Shown: positions 18,219-30,027, counted from the stretch's first letter. The stretch is DNA of 64,000 bases from Marinobacter sp. S0848L (GCF_023016065.1 NZ_JALKAQ010000012.1:1-64000); one strand, 5' to 3'. Notes: a model not told the origin generated them from the sequence alone. A program made the numbers and translations.

Positions 18219-19904
18219 TTACATCTCCTCTGGGGCGCTTACGCCCAGCAGGCCTAAGCCGTTCTCGATCACCTGGCGCACCGCCAAGTACAAGCTCACC
18301 CGGGCATCGCGAAGCGCGGTGTCTTCAATCAGCACCTTATGAGCGTTGTAGTAGGTATGGAACTGCCCAGCCAGATCACGCAGGTAGTGTGTCAGGTGGT
18401 GCGGTTCACGCTGAGCGGCGGAGTTGGCAATCAGTTCCGGGTATTTCGCCAACTGGTTCGCCAGCTCTTTTTCTTCGTCCAGTGTCAGCAGGCTCAGGTC
18501 GCCCACACACTCGGTACGGCCACGCTGAACGCCTTCGGCTTCCAGCTTGCGCAATACGCTGCAAATCCGAGCGTGGGCATACTGGATGTAATACACCGGG
18601 TTTTCATTGGTCTGGGAGCGGGCCAGATCAATATCAAAGGTCAACTGGGAGTCTACCCGGCGCGCTGCCAGGAAAAAGCGAGTGGCATCGCGGCCCACTT
18701 CATCGATCAAATCACGCACGGTGACGTAGCTGCCGGCACGCTTGGAGATTTTCACTTCCTGCCCGGAACGGGTGACCATCACCATCTGGTGCAGAACATA
18801 GTCTGGCCAACCTTGAGGGATGTCGGCTTTCAGTGCCTGCAAGCCCGCGCGAACCCGCGTAACGGTGGAGTGGTGGTCTGCACCTTGCTCATTGATCACG
18901 GTGGTGAAACCACGCTGCCACTTATCGAGGTGGTAGGCCACGTCTGGCAGAAAGTAGGTGTAGCCACCGTCTTTCTTGCGCATAACGCGGTCTTTGTCGT
19001 CGCCGAATTCGGTGGTCTTCAGCCACATGGCGCCGCCATCTTCGTAGGTGTAGCCATTTTCCTGCAGGCGTTTAACGGTAGCTTCCACCTTGCCGTCTTC
19101 GTACAGGGAAGATTCAAGGAAGTACACATCAAACTGAACGCCAAAGGCCTTCAAGTCCAGATCCTGTTCCCGGCGCAGGTAGGCAACGGCAAATTCGCGA
19201 ATGGCGGCTTGGTCATCGGGGTCCGCTTTGGCTGTGACTTCCCGGTCGTCCGCGATCACGGTTTCACCGGCCAGGTAGGCATTGGCTACGTCAACAATGT
19301 AATCGCCCCGGTAACCGTCTTCCGGCCAGCTTTCGTGCTCAGGTGTCAGGCCTTTCACCCGGGCCTGAACCGACAGCGCCAGATTGTTGATCTGGGCACC
19401 GGCATCGTTGTAATAAAACTCACGGGTAACATCGTAACCGTTGGCTTCCAGCAAGCGGCACAGGCAGTCGCCGATCGCCGCGCCACGACCGTGACCCACA
19501 TGCAGCGGGCCAGTCGGGTTGGCGGAAACAAACTCCACCTGAACCTTTTCACCCTTGCCGTTGTTGTTGCGGCCAAACTGCTCCGCTTCACCCAGAATCG
19601 TGTTCACGATGCCGAAGGCGCTGGCGGTGCTCATGAAAAAGTTAATAAACCCGGGCCCAGCAATCTCCACCTTTGAGACCGCATCGCTTTCTGGTAACGC
19701 GGCGATCAAAGCCTCGGCCAGTTTTCGCGGAGGGCAGCCAGCGGCTTTGGAAGCCACCAAAGCAATATTACAGGCGTAATCCCCGTGGGATTTGTCCTTG
19801 GTATTGCCAACTTGCGGCGTGAAGGTTTGGTCAGCCGGCAGAGTGCCTTCAGATTGAAGGGTGGCCAGTGCGGACTGGAGAAGCTCGGATACGGTCTCTT
19901 TCAT
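18219..19904 (-). CDS. argS: Arginyl-tRNA synthetase
   Basis: Class I synthetase charging tRNA-Arg. 561 residues with the HIGH-type motif in [15 protein letters not shown] near residue 125, a KMSK-like KISKRAG near 380, and the C-terminal DALR anticodon-binding domain. First gene of the minus-strand run argS-ftsN-hslV-hslU. Upstream lies a terminator that isolates it from the lipoprotein gene. Confidence 0.97.
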   Translation of the reverse strand: MKETVSELLQSALATLQSEGTLPADQTFTPQVGNTKDKSHGDYACNIALVASKAAGCPPRKLAEALIAALPESDAVSKVEIAGPGFINFFMSTASAFGIVNTILGEAEQFGRNNNGKGEKVQVEFVSANPTGPLHVGHGRGAAIGDCLCRLLEANGYDVTREFYYNDAGAQINNLALSVQARVKGLTPEHESWPEDGYRGDYIVDVANAYLAGETVIADDREVTAKADPDDQAAIREFAVAYLRREQDLDLKAFGVQFDVYFLESSLYEDGKVEATVKRLQENGYTYEDGGAMWLKTTEFGDDKDRVMRKKDGGYTYFLPDVAYHLDKWQRGFTTVINEQGADHHSTVTRVRAGLQALKADIPQGWPDYVLHQMVMVTRSGQEVKISKRAGSYVTVRDLIDEVGRDATRFFLAARRVDSQLTFDIDLARSQTNENPVYYIQYAHARICSVLRKLEAEGVQRGRTECVGDLSLLTLDEEKELANQLAKYPELIANSAAQREPHHLTHYLRDLAGQFHTYYNAHKVLIEDTALRDARVSLYLAVRQVIENGLGLLGVSAPEEM

Positions 19905-20000
19905 GCGTCAGGCGACTCGGTTTTCAGAAGAGTGGGTGTCAGGGCAGGGCGCCCGTTGAAAATAGAAGAGGCGTATTATCGCGGAAAGTTGGAGTGTAAG

Positions 20001-20031
20001 CAAAAAGCCCGGCGGTTAGGCCGGGCTTTTG
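20001..20031 (-). terminator. Terminator after the Big-1-like lipoprotein gene
   Basis: AAAAGCCCGGC, a 6-base loop and GCCGGGCTTTT form a symmetric stem with A/T tracts on both ends. It lies just past the stop of the minus-strand lipoprotein gene and upstream of argS, insulating the core operon from the inserted gene. Confidence 0.85.
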
Positions 20032-20044
20032 TGTTTAGCTGAGA

Positions 20045-21781
20045 CTAAAGAGTAGAAGAAAACTCTATCGGTGAACCTGAGTACGGAGCAGGCGGTGTGA
20101 CAATGGCTTTAAGGAGAGCTGTGGTTGAAGGATCATCATCCTCTTTCGCGAGAATACACGCCTCTATAGTGTTGCCTGAGATGTAAGTGTTCCCAAGTGT
20201 GAACGAGGTGACGCTAGATAGAATCTCACCATCCGTAATCTCGAACTTAATTGTTGTGCCAACTGGGAGTGGAACAGGCTGCCCTGCTTTAGTTGTAGCT
20301 GACGCCGTCATGCAATATTCATCAGCAGCGCCGCCAGGAGCCAATGCACCATTTATGCCCGAATCGCTTGCCATAACTATAAGGCCTTGGTCCCAGACTG
20401 TTACCGGTCCAGTTGTACAGTCATTCGAATCTGGGCTGAGGCAGGCCGACCCGTCGTAAGTTCCATTGGGACCGTTATAAGCTGAGTCGCCATTGTAGTC
20501 AAAATATTGGTCTACGCCTGCTGAGTATGATCTGTCAGCATTGAAGTCTAAGTAAGCTTCGCCTTTCTCAAAGGTAATTCCGGGCTCCGGAGAAAACTCT
20601 CCATTGTCGAATTCATCATTGCTATTGAGATCACGAAAGCTCTCGTCACCTACAGTCCTGGCTAAGATAGCTACTCGCCCATTGGCGGGGCGAGGATCAG
20701 TACTGCGCCAAGTGACGGTGCAGATGCCATCGTTGTCCAATATGCAATAGTTGTCTATCGAACCGCCAGAAGCAATAAAGTTGACGACAGCATTGCCATC
20801 TTCCAAGTCGTTATTATTAAATCGGTCCCCGCCGTTTATCGTGATCTCTGTTGTTTGATTGTTGTAGTTTTGAGCATTTGGCATGAAGTTGCTGATGCTC
20901 ATTGAGAAGCTGTCTTGATCAGGCAAGAACGAGTTGATCGAAAGGGGGGGGGACGGGACGGCAACAGTGCTGCCATCCTTTCGAGAGATAGTCGCGATTA
21001 CTCTTACTACAGTGTTCTGCTGACCGGCTCGCACACGCACAGTAGCTTCACCGCCTGGACCGGATGTGGCGGTTGTTCGATCTAAGCGAACGTCTTCTAC
21101 CGCAGGGTTGGCTCGTTCAGAATAGCTCAGTTCAAAGTTTACGGTTGCCCCCCTGACTGGATTGCCATCTTCGTCGATCACATTAAAGGTAACGACCGAC
21201 GTTGACGGTCGTGCAGAGTTGGCGTTCCCCACAGGGGCTATAGACTCTGGAATAGGTGGATTACTTGATAGGCTGAATGGGCTGGCTGCCTCAATGGATA
21301 TTGTTGTCTGAGCTGTCGCATTCTCTACTGTGGCAGTGATGACATCATCCCCTGAGCATCCATTGCTCTGGTATTCAATTTCAATTAAGCCAGAATTGGT
21401 AGTTGCGGGTGAGGCTATAGAGGACTCTCCAGATGAGATGCATCGCGAAGTGAACTCTGCAGAAATTTCTTCGCCTGCAAGTAATGAATTACCCGCCGAA
21501 GCGTTGACGATTGATAGCCCTAGTATGCTAGCCCCCCCTGCGGGAATTGAGGATGGTGTCGCCGAAAGTTGCCCTTCTATAAACGAATCATCACTTCCAC
21601 TACCGAGGGCAATAGTTACTTGTGTTGCTTCTCCTTGCTCCCCTCCGGATGTCGTTCCGCTTGAACTATCCTCACCTGAGTTTACATTCACTATAGGCGA
21701 CGAATTCTCGTCCCCCCCGCAAGCGGCCAGCATTACAGCCAGCGACAACGCTGACATGCGCGCAAGGATTTTCCCTGACAT
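20045..21781 (-). CDS. Surface lipoprotein with Big-1/Ig-like domains
   Basis: A 578-residue predicted lipoprotein: signal peptide 1-20 ending L-A-A-C with Cys21, then a Ser/Gly/Glu-rich linker. Ig-like repeats follow; the clearest resembles a bacterial Big-1 domain (about residues 195-290, FNVIDEDGNPVRGATVNFEL). A stretch rich in Asp/Asn near residues 380-430 (DLNSNDEFDNGE, then DFNADRSYSAGVD) looks like calcium-binding loops. Six or so cysteines in the C-terminal half could form disulfides. It interrupts an otherwise Pseudomonas-like order between priA and argS, and its codon use is more AT-rich than its neighbours. Function unknown; adhesion or surface binding is inferred from the fold only. 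Confidence 0.75.
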   Translation of the reverse strand: MSGKILARMSALSLAVMLAACGGDENSSPIVNVNSGEDSSSGTTSGGEQGEATQVTIALGSGSDDSFIEGQLSATPSSIPAGGASILGLSIVNASAGNSLLAGEEISAEFTSRCISSGESSIASPATTNSGLIEIEYQSNGCSGDDVITATVENATAQTTISIEAASPFSLSSNPPIPESIAPVGNANSARPSTSVVTFNVIDEDGNPVRGATVNFELSYSERANPAVEDVRLDRTTATSGPGGEATVRVRAGQQNTVVRVIATISRKDGSTVAVPSPPLSINSFLPDQDSFSMSISNFMPNAQNYNNQTTEITINGGDRFNNNDLEDGNAVVNFIASGGSIDNYCILDNDGICTVTWRSTDPRPANGRVAILARTVGDESFRDLNSNDEFDNGEFSPEPGITFEKGEAYLDFNADRSYSAGVDQYFDYNGDSAYNGPNGTYDGSACLSPDSNDCTTGPVTVWDQGLIVMASDSGINGALAPGGAADEYCMTASATTKAGQPVPLPVGTTIKFEITDGEILSSVTSFTLGNTYISGNTIEACILAKEDDDPSTTALLKAIVTPPAPYSGSPIEFSSTL

Positions 21782-21990
21782 TATTTATCTCCAGTGTTCG
21801 TTACAGCAAAAGCCTTTTCGCTGCGCATTCCCTGCGAGAGAACCGCAACCTCAGTTTTTATTCAGCTTTATCGATTAGGTTGCTGAAAATCATAGCACAG
21901 CCAGCAGAAATGGAATGCTCGCTCGGTCAAAATTGTGAAAAAGATTGTAACGTTTTGCACGGCATGCGCTGCTTCGCATTTTTGCTTGCT

Positions 21991-24162
21991 TCAGCCGGTT
22001 TCTTGCGGGTCTACATCCACCATCCATTTGGTGTTGCTGGGCAGTTTGGTTTGGTCCAAATGCTGGCATAGATAGGTGAGCAATCGGTTAAGTTGTTTGC
22101 GATGATCGCTCACCAATATGAGTTGGGCGCGGTGCCGGTCTGCTTTTCGGGCGATTACGGCGGGAAGTGGGCCCCAAACCTCAATGCCGGGTGTGCCGGC
22201 CATGGGTTTCAGTGAGTCTAGAAGTTGCAGGCTGTTTTGCATGGTGTCGGCTTCAGCGCGCAGGATGGCCATCGCGCGGAAGGGGGGTAGGAGTCCGGAT
22301 TCCCGTTCGGCTAGAAGCTGGTCCGCAATGGCGGGGTAGTTGCCTTGGCACAGCGCGTTCAGCAGGGGGTGGTCACTGTGGCAAGTTTGGATAATCACCT
22401 TGCCGGGTTTGTCGCCACGGCCGGCCCGGCCGCTGACTTGCAGCAGGGTTTGAATCATCTGTTCCGGCGCACGGAAGTCTACGCTGAACAAGCCTCCATC
22501 GGCGTTGACTACGGTAACCAAGGTAACGTTAGGGAAGTCGTGACCTTTGGCGAGCATTTGGGTGCCCACCAAGATGCAGGGTTCGCCGCTGTTTACTTTT
22601 TTCAGGATGGCCTGAATGCTGCCTTTGCGCTGTGTGCTGTCCCGGTCTACTCGAACGATGGGGGTGTCCGGAAACTGTTCCGCCAGCGTTTCTTCCGTAC
22701 GTTCGGTGCCTTGGCCCACCGGTTTGAAGTTTTCGCTTTTGCATTTCGGGCAGGTGTGGCTTGCTGCGGTTTGGTAGTCGCAGTGGTGGCAGCGCATGGC
22801 TCGGTCGCGCCGGTGGTAAGTCAGGCGGGTATCGCAGCGGGGGCATTCTTCCATGTGGCCGCAGTCAAAGCACATCATGACCGGGGCGAAGCCTCGGCGA
22901 TTCACAAACACCAGTGCCTGCTCGCCGCGATCGAGTGTTTCCTTTATAGCGGTCAAAGCCGGGCGGGCGAGCCCGGCTTCCAATGGGCGGCTGCGAATGT
23001 CCAATAGGGTTAGCTCGGGCGGCCTGGCATTGCCCGCTCGCTGCTCAAGTCTCGCAAGGTTGTATTTGCCTTGGCTGGCGTTGTGCCAGGATTCCAGAGA
23101 AGGCGTTGCCGAACCCAGAATAACCGGGCATTGGTTCAGGTGAGCGCGGTACACCGCCACATCTCGGCCGGAGTAACGAAAGCCTTCGCCTTGCTTGTAA
23201 GAGCTGTCGTGTTCTTCGTCCACGATGATGGTGCGAAGATGGGTAAAAGGAAGTAGCACGGCCGATCGTGTGCCAATAAGAATGACAGGTTCGCCGTTGC
23301 GAATTTTTAGCCAGGTGCTCAGGCGTTCGCCGTCGTTTAGCGCGGAGTGCCATACCTGAATGCGGTTGCCGAAATAGCGGCGGAACCGGGCGACGGTTTG
23401 TGGTGTCAGGTTAATTTCCGGTACCAGTACCAGCGCCTGTTCGTCATGCTGCAAACGGGTTTTTAAATAGTGCAGGTAAAGCTCGGTTTTGCCGCTTCCG
23501 GTGATGCCGAACAGTAAGCTGGCGGAAAACCGTTCGTTGCTTTCGGGCAATTGTTCTGCGGCTTTTTGTTGGGCGTCGGATAGCACGGGAGCGGGAAGTG
23601 CGGCTTCTGGCGTGCGCGGCTGTGTGCTTGTAGTGATGTATTGCTGGATCAGTTCTTTTTGTTCCAGTGAGCGAATCTGGGCGCGGCTGTACCCCGATTG
23701 TACCAAGGCGCTGGAGGTAATGCCGGGCGCGGCCTTTATGGTGTTGAAGAGTGCCACTTGCCGATGGGCGTTTGCAGGCAGTGCCGCTTCGGTTGTGGTG
23801 ATTTGCCACTGTTCATCCGGTTTCAGGGCGGCGGGCCGGCCGCGCCTGAGCGCAGGGGGAAGGGCGGTAAACAGGCATTCGCCCAGCGGGTGCTGGTAAT
23901 AGTCGCTGGCCCAGTTGAGCAAGCGAAAGGTGTCGTCCGGAAGTGTGGGCCATGGCTCAAGCGCTGCTTGTATGGGCTTCAGGTTGATGCCTTCTGGTGG
24001 CTGCACGCCGATTTCAACCACGAGGCCGGTCAATGTCTGTCGGCCAAAGGGTACTTTAACGCGTTGGCCGGGTATCAGCTCCAGGTTGTCCGGGATGCGG
24101 TAATCGAACAGCCGGCGCAAGGGGCGGTTCAAGGCGATGCGTGCGGTTTTGGGCTGTGTCAC
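21991..24162 (-). CDS. priA: Primosomal replication-restart helicase PriA
   Basis: 3'-5' helicase that reloads the replisome at stalled forks. The 724-residue protein has the N-terminal DNA-binding domain (TARIALNRPLRRLFDYRIP), Walker A GITGSGKTELYL, DEEH box, and the zinc cluster CFDCGHMEECPRC followed by CHHC and CPKC. The start is set at GTG 24162 (VTQPKTARIAL) because it matches the length of known PriA; the open frame continues to 24516, but that extension overlaps the rpmE start and has no PriA similarity. Divergent from rpmE, as in Pseudomonas. Confidence 0.93.
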   Translation of the reverse strand: MTQPKTARIALNRPLRRLFDYRIPDNLELIPGQRVKVPFGRQTLTGLVVEIGVQPPEGINLKPIQAALEPWPTLPDDTFRLLNWASDYYQHPLGECLFTALPPALRRGRPAALKPDEQWQITTTEAALPANAHRQVALFNTIKAAPGITSSALVQSGYSRAQIRSLEQKELIQQYITTSTQPRTPEAALPAPVLSDAQQKAAEQLPESNERFSASLLFGITGSGKTELYLHYLKTRLQHDEQALVLVPEINLTPQTVARFRRYFGNRIQVWHSALNDGERLSTWLKIRNGEPVILIGTRSAVLLPFTHLRTIIVDEEHDSSYKQGEGFRYSGRDVAVYRAHLNQCPVILGSATPSLESWHNASQGKYNLARLEQRAGNARPPELTLLDIRSRPLEAGLARPALTAIKETLDRGEQALVFVNRRGFAPVMMCFDCGHMEECPRCDTRLTYHRRDRAMRCHHCDYQTAASHTCPKCKSENFKPVGQGTERTEETLAEQFPDTPIVRVDRDSTQRKGSIQAILKKVNSGEPCILVGTQMLAKGHDFPNVTLVTVVNADGGLFSVDFRAPEQMIQTLLQVSGRAGRGDKPGKVIIQTCHSDHPLLNALCQGNYPAIADQLLAERESGLLPPFRAMAILRAEADTMQNSLQLLDSLKPMAGTPGIEVWGPLPAVIARKADRHRAQLILVSDHRKQLNRLLTYLCQHLDQTKLPSNTKWMVDVDPQETG

Positions 24163-24210
24163 GGTATCTGCGTATCCTGAAAGTCGGTGATATAGCGCCG
24201 GCTGATGGTT

Positions 24211-24239
24211 TTGACGTAGTAGACACTGCGGAAGATACT
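24211..24239 (+). promoter_or_regulatory. Possible rpmE promoter
   Basis: TTGACG and GATACT with a 17-bp spacer fit a sigma-70 promoter (strong -35, weak -10). It would give rpmE a leader of about 150 nt. The position overlaps nothing coding once priA is started at 24162. Consensus match only. Confidence 0.3.
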
Positions 24240-24393
24240 TGCCTGTGGTCAGCTTTGCCAGTAAGATTCGCGGTCTGTTTCTGGCCGGGCGTGGTAGTGC
24301 GCGGTCTTTCAATTGTTCAAAATTGCGGTGCCTGACCCAAAAACGGTTTATCCGGCGGTGATCAGGTAGCGGCATGCCCGAAAGAGGTTCGCC

Positions 24394-24615
24394 ATGAAAG
24401 AAGGTATTCATCCTAAGTACGAAGACATCACTGCTACCTGTTCTTGCGGTAACGTGATCAAAACCCGCTCTACTGTTGGTCACGACCTGCAGTTGGACGT
24501 ATGCTCCCAGTGCCACCCGTTCTACACTGGTAAGCAGAAGGTTATGGACACCGGTGGTCGTATCGATAAGTTCAACAAGCGTTTCGGTGGTCGTATCGGT
24601 GCTAAGAAAGACTGA
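24394..24615 (+). CDS. rpmE: Ribosomal protein L31, zinc-binding form
   Basis: 73-residue large-subunit protein. Cys16, Cys18, Cys37 and Cys40 make this the zinc-containing (C+) paralogue. AGAGG precedes the ATG. Divergent from priA and followed by a strong terminator, so probably a single-gene transcript. No second, cysteine-free L31 is in the window. Confidence 0.97.
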   Translation: MKEGIHPKYEDITATCSCGNVIKTRSTVGHDLQLDVCSQCHPFYTGKQKVMDTGGRIDKFNKRFGGRIGAKKD

Positions 24616-24630
24616 GCTTAGCCGGAATGT

Positions 24631-24659
24631 AAAAAAAGCGCCTGCGGGCGCTTTTTTTG
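24631..24659 (+). terminator. Terminator of rpmE
   Basis: AAAAAAAGCGCC, loop TGC, GGGCGCTTTTTTT: a compact GC stem flanked by A and T runs 15 bp past the rpmE stop. Confidence 0.93.
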
Positions 24660-24830
24660 TGCCCGGAATTTGTGCATTAATCGTTTTAGTAAGCGAAATG
24701 CCCTATTGACTGGTCATAAAATATTCTGGTTTAGCTTGTCGTTTTTAGATGAGCGCGCCATAATGTCGCGCTCCGTCGACCTGAGGTCTGGCGGCTTTTA
24801 CTTTTAAACGTGACAAACGGAACAGTGGCA

Positions 24831-26096
24831 ATGTCTCAAGATCTGAAAGAAGCAGCCCTTGAATATCACGCCAAACCGCGGCCGGGTAAGCTGAGTGTAG
24901 AAGTCACTAAGCCTACTCAAACAGCCCGCGATCTATCTCTGGCGTACAGTCCTGGAGTTGCCGAGCCGGTCCGCGAGATCGCGAAGGACCCCGAGAACGC
25001 ATACAAATATACTGCCAAGGGTAACCTGGTAGCCGTTATCTCTGACGGTACCGCTATCCTGGGTCTGGGTAACCTCGGTCCTCTGGCGAGTAAGCCGGTA
25101 ATGGAAGGCAAAGGCGTACTGTTCAAGCGCTTTGCTGGAGTTGACGTATTCGATATCGAAGTTAATTCCGAAAGCCCGCAAGCGTTTATTGAAACTGTTG
25201 AGCGCATCGCGGACACCTTTGGTGGCATCAACCTGGAAGACATCAAAGCCCCTGAGTGCTTTGAAATCGAGCGTGCACTGATCGAAAAGTGCAACGTGCC
25301 CATCTTCCACGATGACCAGCATGGTACTGCGATTGTTACTGCCGCTGGCATGATCAATGCCCTCGAGCTGCAGGGCAAAAACATTGAAGATGCCACGGTT
25401 GTTTGCCTGGGTGCCGGCGCAGCCGCGATTGCTTGCTCCAAGCTGCTGATCAGCTGTGGTGTTCGTTCTGAAAACATCTTCATGCTCGACCGCAAGGGTG
25501 TGATCCACTCTGGTCGTGATGATCTGAACCAGTACAAGGCGATGTTTGCGAACGACACAGACAAGCGCACACTGGATGACGCCATCGATGGCGCCGACGT
25601 GTTCCTGGGTCTGTCTGGCCCTGATCTTCTGTCTGCTGAACAGCTGAAGAAGATGGCTCCGAACCCGATCGTTTTTGCATGCTCCAACCCGGATCCGGAA
25701 ATCAATCACGAGCTGGCAATGGCCACCCGTGATGATCTGGTCATGGCCACCGGTCGTTCGGACTTCCCGAACCAGGTGAACAACGTGTTGGGCTTCCCGT
25801 TCATTTTCCGTGGTGCTCTGGACGTTCGTGCGACCTGCATCAACGAAGAAATGAAAGTGGCAGCGGTTAATGCTATCCGCGAACTGGCGAAAGAGCCTGT
25901 GCCTCAGGAAATTTGTGAAGCCTACGGCGTAGACAGCCTGGAATTCGGCAAGGACTACATCATTCCTAAGCCGATGGATGTTCGTTTGCTGGAAGTTGTA
26001 CCTGCTGCGGTAGCTCGTGCTGCTGTGGACTCCGGTGTAGCCGGTCAGCCTTATCCTGCGCACTACCCGCTGAAGTCTATGGACGACATCATCTAA
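24831..26096 (+). CDS. maeB: Malic enzyme (malate dehydrogenase, decarboxylating), short form
   Basis: Converts malate to pyruvate and CO2, reducing NAD(P). 421 residues, starting at ATG 24831 (MSQDLKEAALEYH), which aligns with Pseudomonas MaeB; an in-frame GTG at 24810 is less likely. The malic domain shows SLAYSPGVAEP and FHDDQHGTAIV, the nucleotide-binding domain VCLGAGAAAIAC. It lacks the C-terminal phosphotransacetylase-like domain found in E. coli MaeB (~759 aa), as in pseudomonads. Codon use is strongly biased, suggesting high expression. Confidence 0.93.
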   Translation: MSQDLKEAALEYHAKPRPGKLSVEVTKPTQTARDLSLAYSPGVAEPVREIAKDPENAYKYTAKGNLVAVISDGTAILGLGNLGPLASKPVMEGKGVLFKRFAGVDVFDIEVNSESPQAFIETVERIADTFGGINLEDIKAPECFEIERALIEKCNVPIFHDDQHGTAIVTAAGMINALELQGKNIEDATVVCLGAGAAAIACSKLLISCGVRSENIFMLDRKGVIHSGRDDLNQYKAMFANDTDKRTLDDAIDGADVFLGLSGPDLLSAEQLKKMAPNPIVFACSNPDPEINHELAMATRDDLVMATGRSDFPNQVNNVLGFPFIFRGALDVRATCINEEMKVAAVNAIRELAKEPVPQEICEAYGVDSLEFGKDYIIPKPMDVRLLEVVPAAVARAAVDSGVAGQPYPAHYPLKSMDDII

Positions 26097-26123
26097 CCCC
26101 GATGTAGTTCAGCTTCAAGCATA

Positions 26124-26154
26124 AAAAAACCGGCGGTGATCCCGCCGGTTTTTT
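26124..26154. terminator. Bidirectional terminator between maeB and mrcA
   Basis: AAAAAACCGGCGG, a 5-base loop and CCGCCGGTTTTTT form a symmetric stem with A/T tracts on both sides, serving the two convergent genes. Confidence 0.93.
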
Positions 26155-26183
26155 GCGTAATGGGGTTGCCTTAATTGCCCGGC

Positions 26184-28694
26184 TTAGAAAATCTGCCGGG
26201 AGAAGCTTTCCGGTGCACTGCCCGCGGGGTTTTCAAGTTCATCGGCAGTTAATGGCGCAGGCGCATTTTCTTCTTTGAAAAGTTCGAAAACGCCATCCTC
26301 ATTGGGGTGTGCGCGCTCGCCGGTTTCCGGGTTTATGCGGATGTTGGCCAAGCCATTGGGGCGAGGCATTAATGACGGAGGGGTGTCTGCCAGCGCAACC
26401 TTCATATAGTCAATCCAGATGGGCAGTGCGGTGCTTGCACCGTATTCTCCGCGCCCAAGCGGTGCTGGCTGATCGAAGCCAACGTAGACCGTGGTTGCAA
26501 TGCTGTGGTTGTAGCCCGAAAACCAGGTGTCTTTCTGTTCGTTGGTTGTGCCGGTTTTGCCAGCCAAATCACTTCGTCCCAGAGCTCTGGCGCGGCGGCC
26601 GGTGCCCTGTTGAATGACGTCTTGCATGATGGAATGCATGATATAAACCGAACGGGAATCGGCCAGCTTGCGCATGATTCTGGGGCTTTCCGAGTTCCGG
26701 GAAGCTGGCAGGGTGATCCCGACCGTCTCTGCCACGGGTTCAGCGGTTTCGGTGTTTTCAGTGGTTTCACTGGATGAGCTGTATTGCTCCTCGAGCGCGT
26801 CACAGTCGCTGTCGCAGAGAATGGTTTCCGGCGCCTCGTAAATCACGGTGCCATCGGATTCGCGGATGCTTTCAATTAAGTAGGGCTGCACGTCATAACC
26901 GCCATTGGCGATAACGGCGAAGCCGCGAGCCAGCTCCATGGGGGTGAGCAGGCCGCTTCCCAGTGACAGTGACAGGTTCTCGGGCATGTTGTCGGTCGGG
27001 ATTTTGAGCTGCTCAAGAAAGTTCAGTGTTGTGCGAATGCCTAAATCGCGCAGCAATCGAATGGAAACCAGGTTGCGCGAGCGGTACAGACCTTTGCGCA
27101 GAGTTGTCGGGCCGTAGAACTGTCCGGACGCATTTTGCGGGCGCCAAGAGCCTTCAAGGTCGGAGTTATCAAGCACAATGGGCGCGTCGTTATAGATAGT
27201 AGCGGGTGTGCGGCCGCTCTCTAATGCGGCCAGATACAGGAACGGTTTGAACGTGGAGCCCGGCTGACGCTTTGCCTGAGTTGCGCGGTTGTACTTGCTT
27301 TGGCCAAAACTGTAACCACCGGTGAGTGCCTCGATGGCGCCGGTTTTGGCATTCAGGGAAATCAGTGCCCCTTCAACATTGGGTACTTGTGCCAGAGCAA
27401 CGTTTTGCGCCTTGGCGGTAATGTCTTCGGAGCTTTGGGCTGGTTGGAGTGCTTTCACGTAAATCACATCGCCCACGCTGACGACATCCGAGGGTTTCTT
27501 GGGCTCTGGGCCCGTGAGGCTTTGGGTGCGATGTTTTCTGGCCCATTTCATGGTGTCGAACGCCATCGTGGTGGGGCCAAGAGCGCGGGTGTGGGTTTGG
27601 ACTTCGCCGCTTTTGTCGTCAATGGTTGTGACGATGGCAGGTAGCAAGCTCTCCACGGTAGGGTAGTTGGCAAGCTCCCCTGAAAGTTCAGCGGGTGTCA
27701 TGCCGTCAATATCCACCTGGGCAATGGCTCCCCGGAAACCGTGCCGGCGGTCGTAATTTTCCAGGCCGGCTCTTAGTGTGTCGGTTGCGGTTTGTTGCTT
27801 TAGGCCGTCGACGGTCAGGGTGACGCTGTAGCCATCCGTATAAGCGGTGTCGCCGAATCTTCGGACCATTTCGGAACGTGCCATTTCGGCTACGTAGTCA
27901 GCATCAACATCTGTTTCGCGGGCGTTGTAGCTGGCGGTGATTGGAGCGCCAGAGGCCAGTTCGCGGGCATCGCTGGTAATGAACCCGAGACTTTCCATTC
28001 GTCCGAGAATCCAGTTGCGGCGCACAAGCGCGCGTTCCGGGTCAGCGATGGGATTGTACGCGGACGGGGCCTTGGGCAAGCCGGCCAGCATGGCCATCTG
28101 CGCCAGAGACAGTTCATTAACGGGTTTGTCGTAGTAGACTTGGGCCGCGGCCGAGATGCCATAGGCGCGATTGCCCAGATAGATTTTGTTCAGGTACAGC
28201 TCAAAGATCTTCTCTTTGCTCAGTTCGCGCTCAATCTGGATGGCCAGAAGGATTTCGCTGAACTTCCGAATGAAGGTCCGGTCGCGTGACAAAAAGTAAT
28301 TTTTTGCAACCTGCATGGTGATGGTGCTGCCCCCGGATTGGATCGATCCGGTGGATATCAGTTCGATCGCAGCCCTTGTCAGGCCTTTAATGTCTACCCC
28401 GAAGTGTTCGTAAAAACGCGCGTCCTCCGCGGCTAGGAAGGCTTGTAACTGAAGTGTAGGGATCTGTTCGATTGTGACCGGAGTCCTTCTCTTTTCGCCG
28501 AATTCTGCTATTAATTCATTGTCATGGCTGTACACCCTCAGAGGCGTTTGCAGTTTGACGTCGAGAAGTTGTTCGACTGGAGGCAGGCTTGGCCTCAAAT
28601 ACAGATACAAGCTTGCAGACAATATGACAGCGACACTCAGGCCGGTAAGAATGATCCAGGCAAAAACACGAGATGTACGCATCAAATGAGACAT
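26184..28694 (-). CDS. mrcA: Penicillin-binding protein 1A
   Basis: Bifunctional peptidoglycan glycosyltransferase/transpeptidase. 836 residues: one membrane anchor (about 9-30), glycosyltransferase domain with EDARFYEHFGVD near residue 90, an OB-like insert, and a transpeptidase domain with active-site S-T-F-K (GSTFKPFLYLA), later KTGTTNEQKDTW. A Glu/Thr-rich insert near residues 625-660 is variable in the family. Divergent from pilM, the conserved ponA-pil arrangement. A hairpin lies in the leader region. Confidence 0.95.
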   Translation of the reverse strand: MSHLMRTSRVFAWIILTGLSVAVILSASLYLYLRPSLPPVEQLLDVKLQTPLRVYSHDNELIAEFGEKRRTPVTIEQIPTLQLQAFLAAEDARFYEHFGVDIKGLTRAAIELISTGSIQSGGSTITMQVAKNYFLSRDRTFIRKFSEILLAIQIERELSKEKIFELYLNKIYLGNRAYGISAAAQVYYDKPVNELSLAQMAMLAGLPKAPSAYNPIADPERALVRRNWILGRMESLGFITSDARELASGAPITASYNARETDVDADYVAEMARSEMVRRFGDTAYTDGYSVTLTVDGLKQQTATDTLRAGLENYDRRHGFRGAIAQVDIDGMTPAELSGELANYPTVESLLPAIVTTIDDKSGEVQTHTRALGPTTMAFDTMKWARKHRTQSLTGPEPKKPSDVVSVGDVIYVKALQPAQSSEDITAKAQNVALAQVPNVEGALISLNAKTGAIEALTGGYSFGQSKYNRATQAKRQPGSTFKPFLYLAALESGRTPATIYNDAPIVLDNSDLEGSWRPQNASGQFYGPTTLRKGLYRSRNLVSIRLLRDLGIRTTLNFLEQLKIPTDNMPENLSLSLGSGLLTPMELARGFAVIANGGYDVQPYLIESIRESDGTVIYEAPETILCDSDCDALEEQYSSSSETTENTETAEPVAETVGITLPASRNSESPRIMRKLADSRSVYIMHSIMQDVIQQGTGRRARALGRSDLAGKTGTTNEQKDTWFSGYNHSIATTVYVGFDQPAPLGRGEYGASTALPIWIDYMKVALADTPPSLMPRPNGLANIRINPETGERAHPNEDGVFELFKEENAPAPLTADELENPAGSAPESFSRQIF

Positions 28695-30027
<1,333 letters not shown>

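Noticed and set aside
18339..19676. 445-codon open frame antisense to argS
   Set aside because: Shadow of argS; no domain or ribosome binding site.
24163..24516. 118-residue N-terminal extension of PriA
   Set aside because: It overlaps the rpmE start on the other strand and exceeds the family length; GTG 24162 gives a normal PriA.
24933..26063. 376-codon open frame antisense to maeB
   Set aside because: Shadow of a highly biased gene; no motif.
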